This document shows positions 10,056 through 22,911 of a DNA stretch of 64,000 nucleotides, one piece after another (within the stretch, counting starts at the first letter, position 1; every line of letters starts with the position of its first letter). The notes under the pieces are model-generated. The model saw nothing but the letters and a program-made list of their open reading frames with translations, was not told the DNA's origin and did not search any database. The DNA is from Ceratotherium simum simum (lineage: Eukaryota > Chordata > Mammalia > Perissodactyla > Rhinocerotidae). The translations under genes were made by a program, and so were the position numbers. Location: positions 6,791,979 to 6,855,978 of the forward strand of contig NW_004454207.1 in the NCBI RefSeq assembly GCF_000283155.1, read 5' to 3'.

Positions 10056-11084
10056 GGCTAATTTTTCATGGCTATCTTTCCAAAATATGAAGGAATAACA
10101 TTTGTTCATCTTTCAACAGCTCTGATAATTTTGACCATTTTTGGAAATCTTTTCCCCTCTTGTTTGACCATAATCATGGAGAGTGCTTAGAAAACTTGTC
10201 AAGTGGGAGGCTTGGCTTTGGTGCGCCTAGCCTCTCACTTTTGCATCTTTTCCCCCTTTCTGTGACATCCTTCTCCTTCTGGGGCATCACACGTCCTGTC
10301 TCCTAAGGTCCTGCTCCCAGGCGAAACATCCAATATCAGCAATCACAAAGCATTCCATTCCCAGGACTCAGGAATTTTGAGTCCTCAATTGTGGAATAAA
10401 AGTTTTTTCCCCTGATGTAGGTATCAGAAGACTGGTGAGGGAAATCTTTTTTAAAAAAAACCTTTGCATATGTGTGTGCCTCTGGAATCACATCACATGG
10501 ACAAGTGCCTGCTTTGGCCCTGGGTGTTACGAGTCCTGATGGTCATGCCCACTTCTTTTAGTTGGAACCATAGACTGACAAGCTCAAGTCAGTTCCGCTT
10601 AAGGGTAGTTGGACAGTTCAAGGCAATTCTTACTTTTAAATTCACTTTTCTATGTCCTAAAATCTGGAGGGATTCTAAACAACTGGACAATGCAGGGCGG
10701 CAGGACTCAAGCTTTTTAATGATTACAGGGAATAGTGACAGCCAAGGTGAATGTTCCTCACTGTCCCCCACCGACACTCCCCAGTCTTGTCTCACGCATC
10801 CATTACATGATATGCTGTGTTTACCTGGGGCTTGTTCCAACAGAGCTCAGCAATCCTCCTTCTAGCTTGGCCTGGCTGTGTATTTACATGGTAAACATTT
10901 CCATAAAAGAAAGGGAAATATTCACTTTAAAATATCTTATAAAAATTGCCCTTTAGAGATGGATGGATAGGAAAGAGCAAACATTTCATATTTATAAGAT
11001 GAATCATTTTATAAAAACATTACCCATAGACTCAAAACTTAATAATAATGATATTGCTGATAGTACAGTAATACTTGCTTCAGT
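10056..11084. other. Unique sequence, AT-rich at the right
   Basis: No repeat or exon was recognised. The last 200 bases are AT-rich and lead into a MIR. Confidence 0.45.
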
Positions 11085-11305
11085 TTGTTTAGCATTTCAT
11101 AGATATATAGGCCCTTTCTATACATCATTTTATCTAAGCTTCTCATCAATCCAGTAAAGTAGACACTGTTAGTTCCATTTTAAAAATGAGAAAACTGAGG
11201 CTTAGAAAGGTTATGTAAATGCCCAATGTTATACCTCTAATCTGTGTTAGAGCAGGGATATGAGCCTAGGTCTTCTGACTCAAAACCAGTTGCCTGTTGG
11301 CATAT
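11085..11305 (-). repeat. MIR-family SINE
   Basis: Landmarks: catcattttatctaagc, ccattttaaaaatgagaaaa, ctgaggcttagaaaggttat, gagcctaggtcttctgactc. It resembles the MIR3/MIRb side of the family. Confidence 0.75.
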
Positions 11306-11384
11306 ATCAGCCAAGAGTAACATATAAGCCAGTTGTAAACCCATTGATACACAGCTGCCTCAAAGTGCCTGTACCATTCAGCAT

Positions 11385-11830
11385 TTAACCAGGAAAATGG
11401 AACCACTCTAGCTATTTCATACAGAGAAAATTTAATACAGGGATTTGGTTACACTGACCCTGGAAGAGCTGAGAAGCCAAACAGAATGGCGAGGTAAGCC
11501 ATAGGTTAGCAATGGCAGGAAGCTGCTACCATTCTTAAGCTGGAGGGATGGAGGGCAGGAGCAACACTACCAGAACCCAAGGGCTGGAGGCCCTTTGCAG
11601 AGGCTGAAACAATGGTGAGCCAGCCTGGTGGGAGTTGGAACCCCAGAGGAGACATGGCCATGGGCTAAGAGTGAAGGGAGGAAATATCATAATTTCTCCC
11701 CTCCACTAGCCCTTCAATCTCCTCTCATTGCCTCCTGTTGGCTGAGCCTAGCTGGAAGTCAACGGACCGGGAAGATCAGTCTGTGAGGGTGAGCCCTCCC
11801 TGTGATGCAGAGCAGGGGGAGTTGAGGAAT
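11385..11830 (-). repeat. LTR-like ancient repeat
   Basis: The sequence ttaatacagggatttggtta, gaagagctgagaagccaa, ggcaggaagctgctaccatt and gctggagggatgg matches a dispersed mammalian LTR-like family with the typical ctgttggctgagcctagctg block further in. I assign the strand from the direction in which related copies carry their polyadenylation end. Family name uncertain. Confidence 0.45.
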
Positions 11831-13009
11831 GGATCTGGGGGTAACAGGCACAGGGCCAGCATGGCATCTTCTGCTCCTAGGTGTGGGTATGGTCCCAGAA
11901 CTAGGTTCATGTCCTCAAGTTTTCCTCCTCCCAAGATCCTGATTCTCCCTGGTTCCTTAATAACACCCTCTCCCACTTGCCTCCCTCCCTCTTCAGCGGG
12001 TTTGGCAGTAATCCGTTTTTGACCACTTTTCAGAACCCAAAAAAGGACATGCTCGGGAGTTTGCAAAGGCGAGAGAAAGTGATTTAGATTGGTCCAGTTA
12101 CACATTTGAGGCCCAGACAGAAACTTCTATTGCTTTTGGGACACAGAGACCAAAGCTCCAGTGACCCAACAAAGGACCATGTCAATGAATATCTTGGCAA
12201 GCAGATGTCAGAAAGAACGCTGCCAAATGCCCTGCCAGGAGAACTGGTTTGGCAACAAGCTGATAGACCCAAAGGACTGGCATACATCACCCATTCTTCT
12301 GGATACTACTTAATCAGCCTGATTAAAATACTCATTTCAACCTTTGTAGTTTTGCAAAACTGTCTCCTGATTGGCTGGATTTTGCAGGATTGCTGTCTCC
12401 CTGTGTTCACTGTCCTCCCTCCACTCCCAGGGTTCCGTTTTCCGTATATATATTTCTCTCTTAAAGGTAAGTTTGTTTGCAGGACTTTTTTTCTTTCATT
12501 CCATAACCTTCCGTGTAGATAATTGGAGACATCTGATGCCCTTAAACCAAAATGGGAAAACCCTGGCATAAGAAAAATCATTTCTGTGGTTCATAGCACA
12601 GTGTTGGGAACTCTTACCAATGAAAAGGGAGACTCACGGTCATTTGGGTTCATGATTGGGAAGAGATAAAAGGGAAACCCTACACCTCATTCAGGGCTGG
12701 GCGCACAATAGGTTCTCAAAAAAGAAATGCTCGCTGAATGGATGGGAACACGCAAAAGGTACAGTACCCTGTTCATTTCCTTTGACAGGTGCCTTTTTGT
12801 TTTAAATACACATGGCAGCATTCGATAGCAGGCAACTAATGTCTTGGAGTTTTTCTGGGGACTTAATAAGGCCTGGATAATAAAGTATCTTCAAGGTTTT
12901 GTTTGCTTTTGGTTCTTTCAGGGAGTCACCACCCCTGCTCTCTGTCCTGTTGAGTTCATGATGAACTGGGGGCTTATGCACATGTTGACTCATTTTATAA
13001 GCTTGATCA
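11831..13009. other. Mostly unique sequence
   Basis: A short L2- or MIR-like end (gggctgggcgcacaatagg, tgctcgctgaatgg) lies at about 12686-12745. Nothing else was recognised. A 138-codon frame at 12106-12522 has no domain and no conserved composition. Confidence 0.45.
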
Positions 13010-13905
13010 CTTTTATGTTCTGTAGCTTTAAATATTTATTATGCAAGCTTCCAAATCGAGAATAACATGACAGCCATGTACCCACCATCCAATTCTATCA
13101 ATCCTAAAATTTCTCCCATGCTTGCTCTATGTTTGTTTAAAGAAAGAAAATGTTACAGTTAGAATTGAAAGCCCTATATTCCCTGTCTAGATTACCCCCT
13201 CCTTCCCCAATGGTAACTATTATCCTCATTTTTGTGTTTATCAATCCTTGCCTGGATACATTTTAATATTATTACTACATATTTATATATTCAAAAACAG
13301 TATTGACATGTTTTAAACTTTGCATGAATCTTATAATATTGTATATGTCATTCTGTAACTTGCTTTATAAAGACTTACACATATTGATACACAGTGCTCT
13401 ACTGTATTCATCTTTCCCCACCCTGAGGAATGCTATTAAAGGAGTAAGTGCAATTTATCCATGCACTCTCCTATTGATGGGTATTTAGGTTACTTCCAAT
13501 TTCTTCCTCCTGCAAACAATGCTGCCACAAACAATTATGTCAAATGTCCCTGTGGCACATGGGGGAAAAGGTCTCTAGGCAGTGGATTTCAACCTTTTCT
13601 ACACATCAGAATTGCCTAGCAAGCTTTTAAAAGTCCCAGCGCCAGGCTGCACCCAGCCCAGTTAAATGAAAATCACTGGGGGGTGGGGTGGGATCTAGGC
13701 ATCTATATTTTTTTAAAGCTCGCCCAGATAAGTCCAATGTGCAGCCAGCATTCACAACCATTGCTTCAGGGTATAGAGCTAGAAATGAATTTCTAGGTCC
13801 AAGGGTTTGTTCCTCTTCAGCTTTTTAGATATTGCCAAATTATTCTCTAAAATGGTTGTTCCAGTGGAGACGCCACCAGCAGAGTATGAGATCTCTTGTT
13901 CCTGT
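13010..13905 (-). repeat. L1 LINE 3' part, split by a MER5
   Basis: The segments at 13010-13571 and 13764-13905 read as the reverse complement of the old L1 ORF2/3' UTR region: tgtcattctgtaacttgct, ctattgatgggtatttaggt, tgctgccacaaacaatta, then after the insertion gatattgccaaattattctc and gccaccagcagagtatgaga. The frame is decayed. Confidence 0.8.
13580..13763. repeat. MER5-type hAT element inside L1
   Basis: The 184-bp element starts cagtggatttcaacc and ends gcattcacaaccattg, with cagttaaatgaaaatcactg and gggatctaggcatcta inside. Flanks tctctagg and gcttcagg agree at five of eight positions, which fits a decayed 8-bp hAT TSD in the L1 motif tctctagg. Confidence 0.8.
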
Positions 13906-15194
13906 GGCATCATCTCCTCCCCTAAACTTTATTGTTCTTATCCCCGCAGGGATCTCAAAGGAGGCAGAGAGCTATCCCTTTGATGGCCTCCCACACTTGC
14001 TTCCACCTGATTCATCCCCTGATAAAATCTTGCCTCGCCCTAAGGTTGCAGAGTAGGAACTGTTCTCACAAAGTGTAACTCAAAGCTTGGGGCACCCAAT
14101 ACCACATTATTTTGCAGTTTAAGGGGTTGCAGTCAAGAGGTTCCTGCCATCCCTTCTACTTGGTCTAAAAGTCTAACACTTTTCATGGCATGGTTTGGCA
14201 CTCATCTGTGATGTCTAATTTTGGGGGTACCAAATGACAAATGACACAGGCGATATTGTTATAATGTTGCTTAGCCACAGATCCAATGTGATCGTCCCCT
14301 GAGCAGCTGGAGAAACAAGATGTTCAGCCAACCCCAGACTTCCATGGTAGTTAGATCAGAGTGATTGTGGAGAAACATCAAAGAGATCCTAGCCTTGACC
14401 TTACTCAAACCACAGCAGTGTAGAAATATCTTTTAGCCCTAATGTTCTCTCTCTTTGGGCATTCTGGACAGTTAAGTGAGGCTTTCTAACCTGCTCCCAC
14501 ACTGAAAGCTCATATTAAACTTCCTCTCCCTGTGTTTGTAAAGATTTAGAAAATTTAAAAGGTGAAAACTGGTGAGGCTATAATTGTTTTCCACTTTGAA
14601 CTTAGCAACTTTAACCCTAAACCAGTAAACCTCTCTTACAGCATGCAAATGAGGACCCCAAAATAATTCAAACATGTACAATGCTCTGCCAGTGAAAAAT
14701 TGGACAAGTCTACATAGCTACCTGACCAGGAGTTCCAGGAGTCTGACTGTGTGATCCAAATCTCTCCTAGTGCAGTCTCTGGTGGCATTCTCTGGTGGCG
14801 GTGGCCCTCTCTGGCTTAAATATCAATAGGGACAATTCTGAGTCCCATGGTTGGCTAGGATATTTCAAGAATCTCCTGGTGACTTGGCCCCTCTTTCATT
14901 GGCCTATCTTGGGGGGACTGGGCCAGGAGAATACTGGGGACTCAGGGGACTAACTCTCCTCCTTTTCCTCCTCCCTGTGTCACTTGCTGAGGCAAAGTTG
15001 CCTGCCATTTCCCAGTCTAGCCTCACCTTCCCCTCCACGTTCCTTCTATCCCCCTCCCCCCAAATAAGAACTTTACTTTGGGCCTATTTGAAAGCACAAC
15101 CTATCACCAATTGCATTACATCCAGAGTCTTGTTATCATGGGGTGCCTCACTGCGGGTTTTACTCTACTGCTTATCTTTGCTTCCAACTTTGTG
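13906..15194. other. Unique sequence, nothing recognised
   Basis: No repeat family, exon or RNA signal was recognised. The 129-codon plus-strand frame at 14851-15240 runs into the following repeat. Confidence 0.45.
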
Positions 15195-15545
15195 TCTTGG
15201 GTCAGGCTCCCTAGAGGCAGAGCCTGAGACAGAGATTTGAGTGCATGGGATTTATTGGGAGAGGACTCTAAGGAGAAACTCGTAAGGGTGTGAAGGAAGC
15301 AGAATTGGGAAAGGGAGGTGGCTGAGCAACAATGAGGGCTCAGATAGAGACTAGTTTTGCTCTGATTCACAGTGAGGGCTTTTGTACACTGTATCAGTCA
15401 GTCAATGGCTGGGAGCTGCCTGTGGGGATGGAGTGGGCCTCATCTCCCGGGCAAGGTGGCTTTCATCAGCCAACGGCAACTCTCCTGAGAAGGGGGTAGT
15501 TGTGAACCGCTAGCAGCCACCACTTAGAGCAGCTGGAGGATAGGT
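15195..15545 (-). repeat. LTR-like ancient repeat
   Basis: The left edge gaggcagagcctgagacaga, gtgcatgggatttattggga and aagggaggtggctgag match the same family as 51485-51682. The block tttatt is a reversed AATAAA, which places the transcript end to the left. Right edge uncertain. Confidence 0.5.
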
Positions 15546-16489
15546 GCACAGGCCTGGTAAAGGGGATCTGGGTGGGGCACCACTGTCCCTTTGGGTACTT
15601 CTGGGATACCTAGTGGACTGGCAACAGATCATGACACTCCCAGCTCTCACATACTGCCATGTAGGGCTCTGGAATGGGATGGGCTTCACATAGGTAGGCA
15701 AATAATGAGCACAGTTTTCATGGATATATAGTGCTCTGAAAGAACTTTGTTTAATAATGCATCTTTCTTTTGGCTGCAGGTCTGAATATATCTTTGCTGT
15801 TTTAATCTTAATGCTGGAATTGAATCTGGGACTTTCAGTGTGCCTGGAAGCCATTTTGACTATATGTTGAGAAGCGTTCTAAGGCACATGTGTGAACTGA
15901 TAACCAGGATAAGTGGCATGATGAAATTAATCCCCAAGTAGATGGGAAAGGAAGGCCAGTGCCTTTCCCAGTCTGGGCTCCCAGAGATGATTCACAAGCT
16001 GGGGCTTTGAGGCATGGAAAGCAAACAGCAGACCCAGGAGCTTTGGATACAATTGCTTCCTTAAGCCATAAACCTGGGGAACCCAGATGACTGAAGTGAA
16101 TGTTTTCTGGGCTGAGGTCAGGTTTTTTTTTGCTGGGAGCCTTCCTTGATTCTGATTGTGTCTTATCACTTGTTTGTCATCTGGAGGTTGTGCAGAGGGA
16201 GGAAGGGATTCATAGCAATGTCCCGGCTGTGGTCCCATTGTTGCCTGTTGTAATGTCTGGCCACGTTTCCTCCTGGGTGTCTGCTTAGAACTTCCACTCT
16301 GAAGAAGTGGCACTAGGAACAAATAGCTGAGACTGCAGCTCCCTTTCTGTAGGAGGCTGGGGAAAGGAGTCTGTGAGCTTTACATGTGACTCAATGAGGA
16401 ATTTATGTCTCTGCAGATATCTTCAGCTCCTCCTTCAAGAGAGAATGACAAGGATTTGAAGCGGTGTGGAACAGGGACAAGTGTGTGGG
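15546..16489. other. Unique sequence, nothing recognised
   Basis: Frames of 114 and 131 codons occur on the minus strand without a recognisable domain. No repeat was named. Confidence 0.45.
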
Positions 16490-16703
16490 GACTGGGGTTG
16501 GGTCTTGGTTTCACCACTTATCAGCTGTGGAAACTTCCTTAGCTGAGGCCCTTAACTGCTCCCAGACTCTGTTGTTCCACCTGAAAGTGGGGAAAATAAT
16601 ACCTATCTTAAAGGGTGGTTTGGAGGATTAAATGAGATCGTGTTGTGTAAATTGCCTGTTGCGTTGTAAAGACTCAACAAGTAGCAGCTATTCTGGCTTG
16701 CTA
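16490..16703 (+). repeat. MIR SINE
   Basis: Landmarks: tttcaccacttatcagctgt, gaaagtggggaaaataat, aggattaaatgagatcgtg, gactcaacaagtagcagcta. Confidence 0.88.
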
Positions 16704-18159
16704 AGAAAGTTCGGTTGCATTCCTGGTTTACGGGAGTGTAGACATAGACCAGAGCTAACAGCCCTTCTTGGGGAGACCAAGAAAAGTATTAGGATATTTT
16801 GAGGGAATTAGTTCCCTAAGACCCCAGGCAAGGTGGGAAACAGGAAGGTGACAGGCAGCCTTCAAGATGCATGGGTAGGGTGACCATATGTCTCAAATAT
16901 TCCAGGAGAGTTACACTTACAGATAATCCATTTCAGTGGGCAGCCAAATGTACAGATTTGGGGTTTATAAAATATGATCACTGTTCTTGTGGGAAAATGC
17001 ACCTTTAGACAGACCTGCTTGGGAATATTAGGAGTCTTTGGAGCACCTTCAAAGAAAGCAGTTTCCTCGTGGGGTTACTTTTGGTGTTTATGACTCCATT
17101 TTAAATTGTTCAGTGGAGAGTTTGTTTAATTCAGTTAATTCTTTTTTACCTTAATGTTTGATATCATAGGCCGAACTTTTAAATACCACTTTCAATTGAT
17201 GCCCATGTCAGCTTGGAAAAAAAAGAACCCATTTGTCGGCTCTGGCTCCTTCCATCTTTTTCTATCTCCCCATTCTCCTGGCCAAATATTTGGAAATGTC
17301 CTTCCAAGGCTCAGGAGGGGCCCATTTCCCAAGGAGGGTCAGGTGAACAGGGTCTCATGGGCAGTTTGTCATCCCTGCCCAGCTTTACCCTCTGCGGTTG
17401 GGGAGGGAGAATGGAGGGCTGGACAGGTGGACACTCTCCCTTCCTTCCCTTCCTTTCTGTCCCTTCTCTGTCTGGAGGCTTCTCCATGCTCCAGTTAGCA
17501 AATACGCATTTCAGCATTCAGGCTGAAACTCAAGTGCCAGCGCAAGGCAACTAGTGCCATTTAACTTAAGAACAGCCTGCATTTCAAGAGGCAGAGCTTT
17601 CTACTCTGCCCAACATGCCTGCTTGAAAACAAATTAAAGAAGAGGGAGGAACCTCATCCCACCTTTATATCCTGACTTTATCCACTTTGCTGCCAGAAAC
17701 ACCCCCATTTGCCTGTGAGCTCCAATACATCCCACTTTCGCCTCTTCCCTCTCCTGACCCTCCTGCATCCGGAGTCTCCAGTCCCCACCCCCTTAGCCTC
17801 CAATGCTGACTGTGAACATCTTCTTAAAAAATGACCTAATCTTTCTAGAACCTTAAGGCTGGCAAGGAAAAGAAATCAATGTATCCCTTGCCTTCCTGGC
17901 CCATATATTTGTTTAATTACACAGTATGTGTTTCTGGAGGGAGAAGTGTTATTTGAATTCTTGAGATTTGCTCTGGCAATGGTGGGCCTATTAACTTCTC
18001 GTTAACATGGACTTTTTGATGATGGCCAAACTATTATCCTTTTGGTTTCACTTTTTTAAATCACTATTTTATTAGAGTGGAAGTGTTGTGTAAGAATGGT
18101 AATGTTGGAATAAGGATGCCTCAGGTTAGGACCCCGAGGCCCCGGTAACTTTATTTTGC
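16704..18159. other. Mostly unique sequence
   Basis: A small piece near 16877 (gggtgaccatatgtctc) resembles the end of an old DNA transposon, but is too short to call. The C-rich block at 17690-17800 is low complexity. Nothing else was recognised. Confidence 0.45.
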
Positions 18160-18416
18160 TTAAAGAAACACTTATCTACCAGTTACCATGTACTAGGTGC
18201 TGGCCTGTGTGCTTTACAAATATCAGCCTACTTAATCCTTATCACAATCCTATGTGGTAGAGACTACCGTTATCTTCACTTTTCAGGTGAGGAAATGGAG
18301 GCCCAGAGAGGTGGTGTAACTTGCCTGAGGTCCTGCAGAATGTTGGGGTTCAAAGCCAGGCATTTTGGTTCCAGAGTCCTGGCTCTGAACCGCTAGCTCT
18401 GTTCCCTCTCTGTTTA
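18160..18416 (-). repeat. MIR SINE, nearly full length
   Basis: Landmarks: tactaggtgctggcctgtgt, cacaatcctatgtggtagag, caggtgaggaaatggaggcc, aacttgcctgaggtcctgca and the promoter end gaaccgctagctctg. Confidence 0.92.
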
Positions 18417-18419
18417 GGA

Positions 18420-18497
18420 TTATCTGGGGCTCCGTTTGCTTATTTGTACAATGAAGGGGATGAACTGTATTATTTCTAAATTCTATTCTAGGACTAA
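18420..18497 (+). repeat. MIR-like 3' fragment
   Basis: ctccgtttgcttatttgtac, aatgaaggggatgaactg and ctaaattctattctagg resemble the end of a MIR-type SINE, in the opposite orientation to the MIR just before it. Confidence 0.5.
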
Positions 18498-19559
18498 TAT
18501 GATGGAGGACACTGATAGCTTCAGGGGTTTCTTTGGGCACAACATCTGCCTTTTGTAATTTTTGCCCTAATCCATAGGCTGAAACAGTTCTTTTGGGTAC
18601 AGTATTCTGTGGCGTAGTTTCTGCTTCCCATACCCCTTCTCTGATCTCAACATTGAGGAGGAGAAACAACCCTTGAATGCATTGGCTTCCCAAAGCACAT
18701 TCTGAGGCACACCAATCCAGCATCATGCTTAAAAGAGAAGGTTCCCAGGCAGGAGTTTTGGGAAGCACTGCATACCCTGCCCTACCCTCTTGGAATTCAC
18801 AGTGCACATGAACTTGTTAAGGGAACCTGGATGTTCTACAGTCAAGAAACCTATTCAACTTTGATTATCCAAGTGTTTACCATCGCTGTTTTACCATGGA
18901 ATCCACTCTTGGAGTAGCTTTCCTCAGAGCCGGGGTTCTGGCAGACACTAAGGACACACTGGCTTACGCATTCTTTGTAAATGGTGTCTACACCTTTGAA
19001 TCTGCAAGGATTTGAAAGTTTAGCTCTTTTGTGTTGGTACCATCTGTGTATATATAGCTGGATAAATATTAGGAACAACGGGAGTCTTCTGTAAAAAGAT
19101 TACATATCTGCTACCTCTCAGGATTCTCAGCTAACAAGACATGTATGCTTCACCCACAGCCATCCTTATGGTGAAAATATTCACTTACATACAAACTGTA
19201 CATGTAGAGATGTGAAATTGACGCTTACGGCACCTCTCCCTTCACCACGTCATGCCAGCTTGAGAACATGGTTACGTATCGACTTCTTCTCACCTTCCTC
19301 TTACATCATATTTTCTCCTCACTTATTCTTGGGCTCTTTCCATATTTATTTTCCTTGGCTTTCCACTCCTATTTTTCTCTGTCCCCTCTACCTTTCATGA
19401 TTCCCGAAGACAAGGATATCCAGGGAGCGAGAGAACTGGCAGCCGGCAGAGCAATGTTTCCTAAACAGTGAGCCTGGGCCACCTCATGCAGCATCACTGT
19501 TTCCATCTGCTGATTTCTGTATTATTTTTACAACGCCCACTTGCAAAAAGGGCTTCTTT
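18498..19559. other. Unique sequence with a small inverted-end segment
   Basis: Between about 18687 and 18770, cttcccaaa and tttgggaag form 9-bp inverted arms around roughly 65 bases, which may be a tiny DNA-element relic. The longest minus-strand frame in the window (18283-18807, 174 codons) covers this stretch and the MIR, and shows no known domain. Confidence 0.4.
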
Positions 19560-20215
19560 ACTCCGTTTGCTAGTTTTTTTTAATACTGTGTAGTTTGAAA
19601 TTAAAAAATTAAAATATACGCACGAGATTAAAAATAAAACCTCCAACTGGAAAGAAAGAAATAAAATAAAATGAAATGTGAAAGCCTTTCCCTCCCCTGA
19701 GTTCTAGTTCTTCTCTCCAAAGATAAACATCAATAACAGGTTCATGTGTACCATTCCAGAAGGTTTTATTCGATTATCTATGTGTGTGTGTTTGCATGAA
19801 TATCTCTCTATTAATCTATCTCATACTACACACAATATTCATTTTCTTGCTTTTTAGTGAACTTAATAACAAACCTTAGAAATCTTTCTAGTTCCAAATG
19901 AGCTACTCATTCTTTTCATCAGATGCATAGTATTTAAAACTCTATAATTGATTGAACCAGTACCCACTGACAGACATAGGATTTTCCATTTTCTGCTATC
20001 AACATTGCTGCGTTGTATAGTCTTTTACTTATAACTTGACTTACTTTTGCAAGTATATCTGGGAATTGCCAGTTCAAAGGGTGGTACGTCTTCTAGCTGG
20101 AGAGAGACTGCCAAATTGCCCTCCGATTAGGTTGCACTATTCATGCTTTTTCCCCTGTATACGAGAGAGCCTTCTTTCTTCCAACCTGCAATGCCTCTGG
20201 GTATTACCAAGCTTT
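19560..20215 (-). repeat. L1 LINE 3' part
   Basis: The left end is A/T-rich, then come gttctagttcttctctcc, gtaccattccagaaggtttt, tctcatactacac and later ctgggaattgccagttcaaa and gactgccaaattgccctcc. This order is the reverse complement of an old L1 3' UTR into ORF2. No reading frame is preserved. Confidence 0.75.
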
Positions 20216-20279
20216 TAACCTTTCCTCATCTGAAATAGGTGGTACAAGGTATATTTACCGATTGAAAATAACTATCATT

Positions 20280-20497
20280 TTCATTGTGACTTCCTTTATA
20301 GAACACCTTAGATTACATTCTCTCATTTAATTTACATAATGAATACTGATGTTGGGATTAGTTATTTTGCACGAGGAAGCTAAGGCTCAGAGGGAAAGTG
20401 ACTTGCCCGAGCCAAGCAGGGAGGGAACAGAGAATTAAAACCAGGTTTCCTGATTCAAGATTTAATTGGTTTCCACTAAATTGCATTGTCTCTCCAG
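20280..20497 (-). repeat. MIR-family SINE
   Basis: Landmarks: gattacattctctcatttaa, gcacgaggaagctaaggct, cagagggaaagtgacttgcc, aaaccaggtttcctgattc. Confidence 0.78.
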
Positions 20498-22261
20498 CAG
20501 GGATGAGGGTGGAAATATCGCATGGATGTCTGTGCATAATATGGTGCCGGGACTTGAGAAGGGAAGATGACTGAATGTAGGATCTTTTCTCTTCTTTTTC
20601 TCCCAACTATTCCCCCTTGACACCCTGACAAATTCACATTTGAGCCTCAGGTGTTTCCCTCTGCATTATCTGATTTAAATCTCACACCCAGTATTATTAT
20701 TCCTCATCTGACTCTCAGCAAAATCATCACTTTGAGGATCCCACTGAAATAGAACCAGAGAATATGGAATTAAAAGGCCATCTGTGAAATTTAAGAACCA
20801 GGTAAGAACTTTGTCACCTCGCATCTCCAAAGCACCCAGTTCTAGAAGCAGCATAAACAGGCTGCCTCTCCCATCTCTTATTCTCACAAACATATTTGCC
20901 AGAATGATGGGAATATTACACACACCGCGTATTAAGGTCAGGTGCCCGTGGGCTGATAGCACTGGAGACACTTCAGGGACTTTTTAATCTCTGCTGTTCT
21001 CTCCTTGAGACTATTGGTAATTCCTTGAGAGTGAGGGGACCTACAAGACTTTCTGTCTTGCTAATGCTTGACAAGCTGGTGGGTTGGCACCTAGCATCCA
21101 GTCTCACCTCCCTCTAGCACACTTTCCTGTACTGTGCTAGAGAGGCTGGAAAGCTAGAAACTACATTTCCCAGACTCCCTTGCAGCTGGGTCCTTGTTGG
21201 AAATTAGATTTTGTCAAGTAGGTGTAGCTGTGCCTTTTTGAATCTGCTGGGGTTTTTTCAGGTACACTGGTTTCTGGGGAATAAATCTGTGACATATATT
21301 TTCCTGGACACACTTAAGGCTGGGAAAAAAACACCAGTTGTATTAGATAACCAATCTTATGTGATGGAGTGTATTTTGAAGTGTCTATTTTTAAGATTCC
21401 TTATTATCTTTTATAGTTGGGTTTTTTCAGCCTGTATTTGGATTTTTACAATCCCAATGCCAGTCTTATTAGGATTTTTGCTAAAACAAACAATCTCCAA
21501 ATAGCCAGCAAACAAAAATGGGACAAAAAAACTCTAACCTTTCATTTGCAAAAGGTGACATCTTCAGACGCCATAGTTCATGGGCTTCATAAATGGATAC
21601 TTAGCTCATGGGTCATTAACAATCATGAAATGAGTGAAGAGATGGTTTTATTGCTGTTTTGACATCTGGGGTATTTATGTGGTGACATCTTTTCTATTGT
21701 GACTTGTATGCTCCTGTGAACTTGTCTGGCACACCTTTCCCGGCCTTCACTTGTGCTGGATTTTTGCTTTGAGCTGGAAAAACACAAATACCTAAAACCA
21801 TACCTCACCATATTGTAATGAAGATCAAAGTGAAAAAATGAGGAATGGCAAGACATCCTAGGTGTGTCTTTAAATCTCCAGAAAATTTCGCCTCTAGGGA
21901 TCCTCCGTGCTGCTTGCCAGAAAGGGTTTTCCCTTTTAGAATGTAAAACAGTTGCTGCTGCTTCTGTGGTGGATGGGGAGTTTCCGTAAAGATCTGGCCT
22001 GCTCACACCGTGGTTTACCTGAAGTGTCTGGTCTATCTTCCTATTGGCACTTGCCCAAAACAGACAAAACTGCTAGAGAGCTTTTGGGTTCATTATGTGA
22101 GGGAAAGGGGTGTGTTCATCTGTTTTTAGAGCACGAGTTATATTAGCCTTTTTTATTAGGAGCCAAGGTCAACATTCAGTCAGAATCTAGTTCATCTCTC
22201 CAAGTGTGGCTTTGCTAAGTATTTCACTCTTTTTCTCTGAAAGATGAGGGCAGTGGTGATG
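20498..22261. other. Mostly unique sequence
   Basis: At about 21110-21200, ctacatttcccagactccct and tgcagctgggtcctt match a block found in dispersed mammalian LTR or DNA repeats; I cannot name the family. Frames of up to 127 codons occur without domains. No other feature was recognised. Confidence 0.45.
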
Positions 22262-22363
22262 AAGGTCAGCATTTATTGAATGTGTACTCTGCGCCAGGCA
22301 GAGTGCTAAGTGTTTTATGCATACTATTTCATTTAATCCTCATAGTAAGCTGAGGTTGGTATT

Positions 22364-22911
22364 ATTATTATTTTTGGAATTGTAGTTTTTAAATTGAGGT
22401 GAAATTTACGTAGCACAAAACTAACCATTTTAAAGTAAACGATTCAGTGGCATTTAGTATGTTCACAATGTTGTGCAACCACCGGCTCTATCTAGTTCCA
22501 AAACATTTTCATCACCCCAAAGGAAACCCCATACCCATTAGGCAGTTGCCCCCATTACCCCCTCTCCTAGCCCTGGCAACCACCAATCTGCTTTCTGTTT
22601 CTATGGACTTGCCTATTCTGGGCATTTCATATAATTGGAATCATACAATATTTGTCCTTTTGTGTCTGGCTTCTTTCACTTAGCATAGTGTTTTTAGGGT
22701 TCATCCATGTTGTGGCATGTATCAGCACTTCATTCCTTTTTATGGTAGAATAGTATTCCATTGTGTGGATAGACCATATTGTGTTTATCTGTCCATTCAC
22801 TGATATACCTTTGAGCTCTTTCCACCTCTCGGCCACTATGAATAGTACTGTATGGACATGTGAGTACATGTATTTGTTTGAATATCAGTTTTCATTTCTT
22901 TTGAGTATATA
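22364..22911 (-). repeat. L1 LINE insertion with TSD
   Basis: A 5'-truncated L1 in reverse orientation. A T-rich left end and the 3' UTR (cattttaaagtaaacgattc, aatgttgtgcaaccaccgg) lead into the ORF2 C-terminal region. The TSD tgaggttggta is at 22351-22361 and 22912-22922. The host is a MIR, so the L1 is the younger of the two. Confidence 0.9.
22627..22869 (-). pseudogene. L1 ORF2 C-terminal remnant
   Basis: The minus-strand translation contains WSIHTMEYYSTIKRNEVL followed by ATTWMNPKNTMLSERSQTQK. This is the well-conserved C-terminal tail of mammalian LINE-1 ORF2 protein, downstream of the reverse transcriptase and cysteine-rich regions. Only about 60 residues are family-like. The endonuclease and reverse transcriptase domains are absent because the insertion is truncated at its 5' end. 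It cannot make an active protein. No host gene is implied; it is part of the L1 at 22364-22911. Confidence 0.9.

Noticed and set aside
18283..18807. Longest minus-strand frame, 174 codons
   Set aside because: Its last part is MIR sequence and the rest has no domain. A frame of this length is expected by chance in 64 kb of two-stranded sequence.
22627..22869. A host gene encoding an ORF2-like protein
   Set aside because: It is the truncated C-terminal end of an L1; catalytic domains are missing and a TSD surrounds the insertion.
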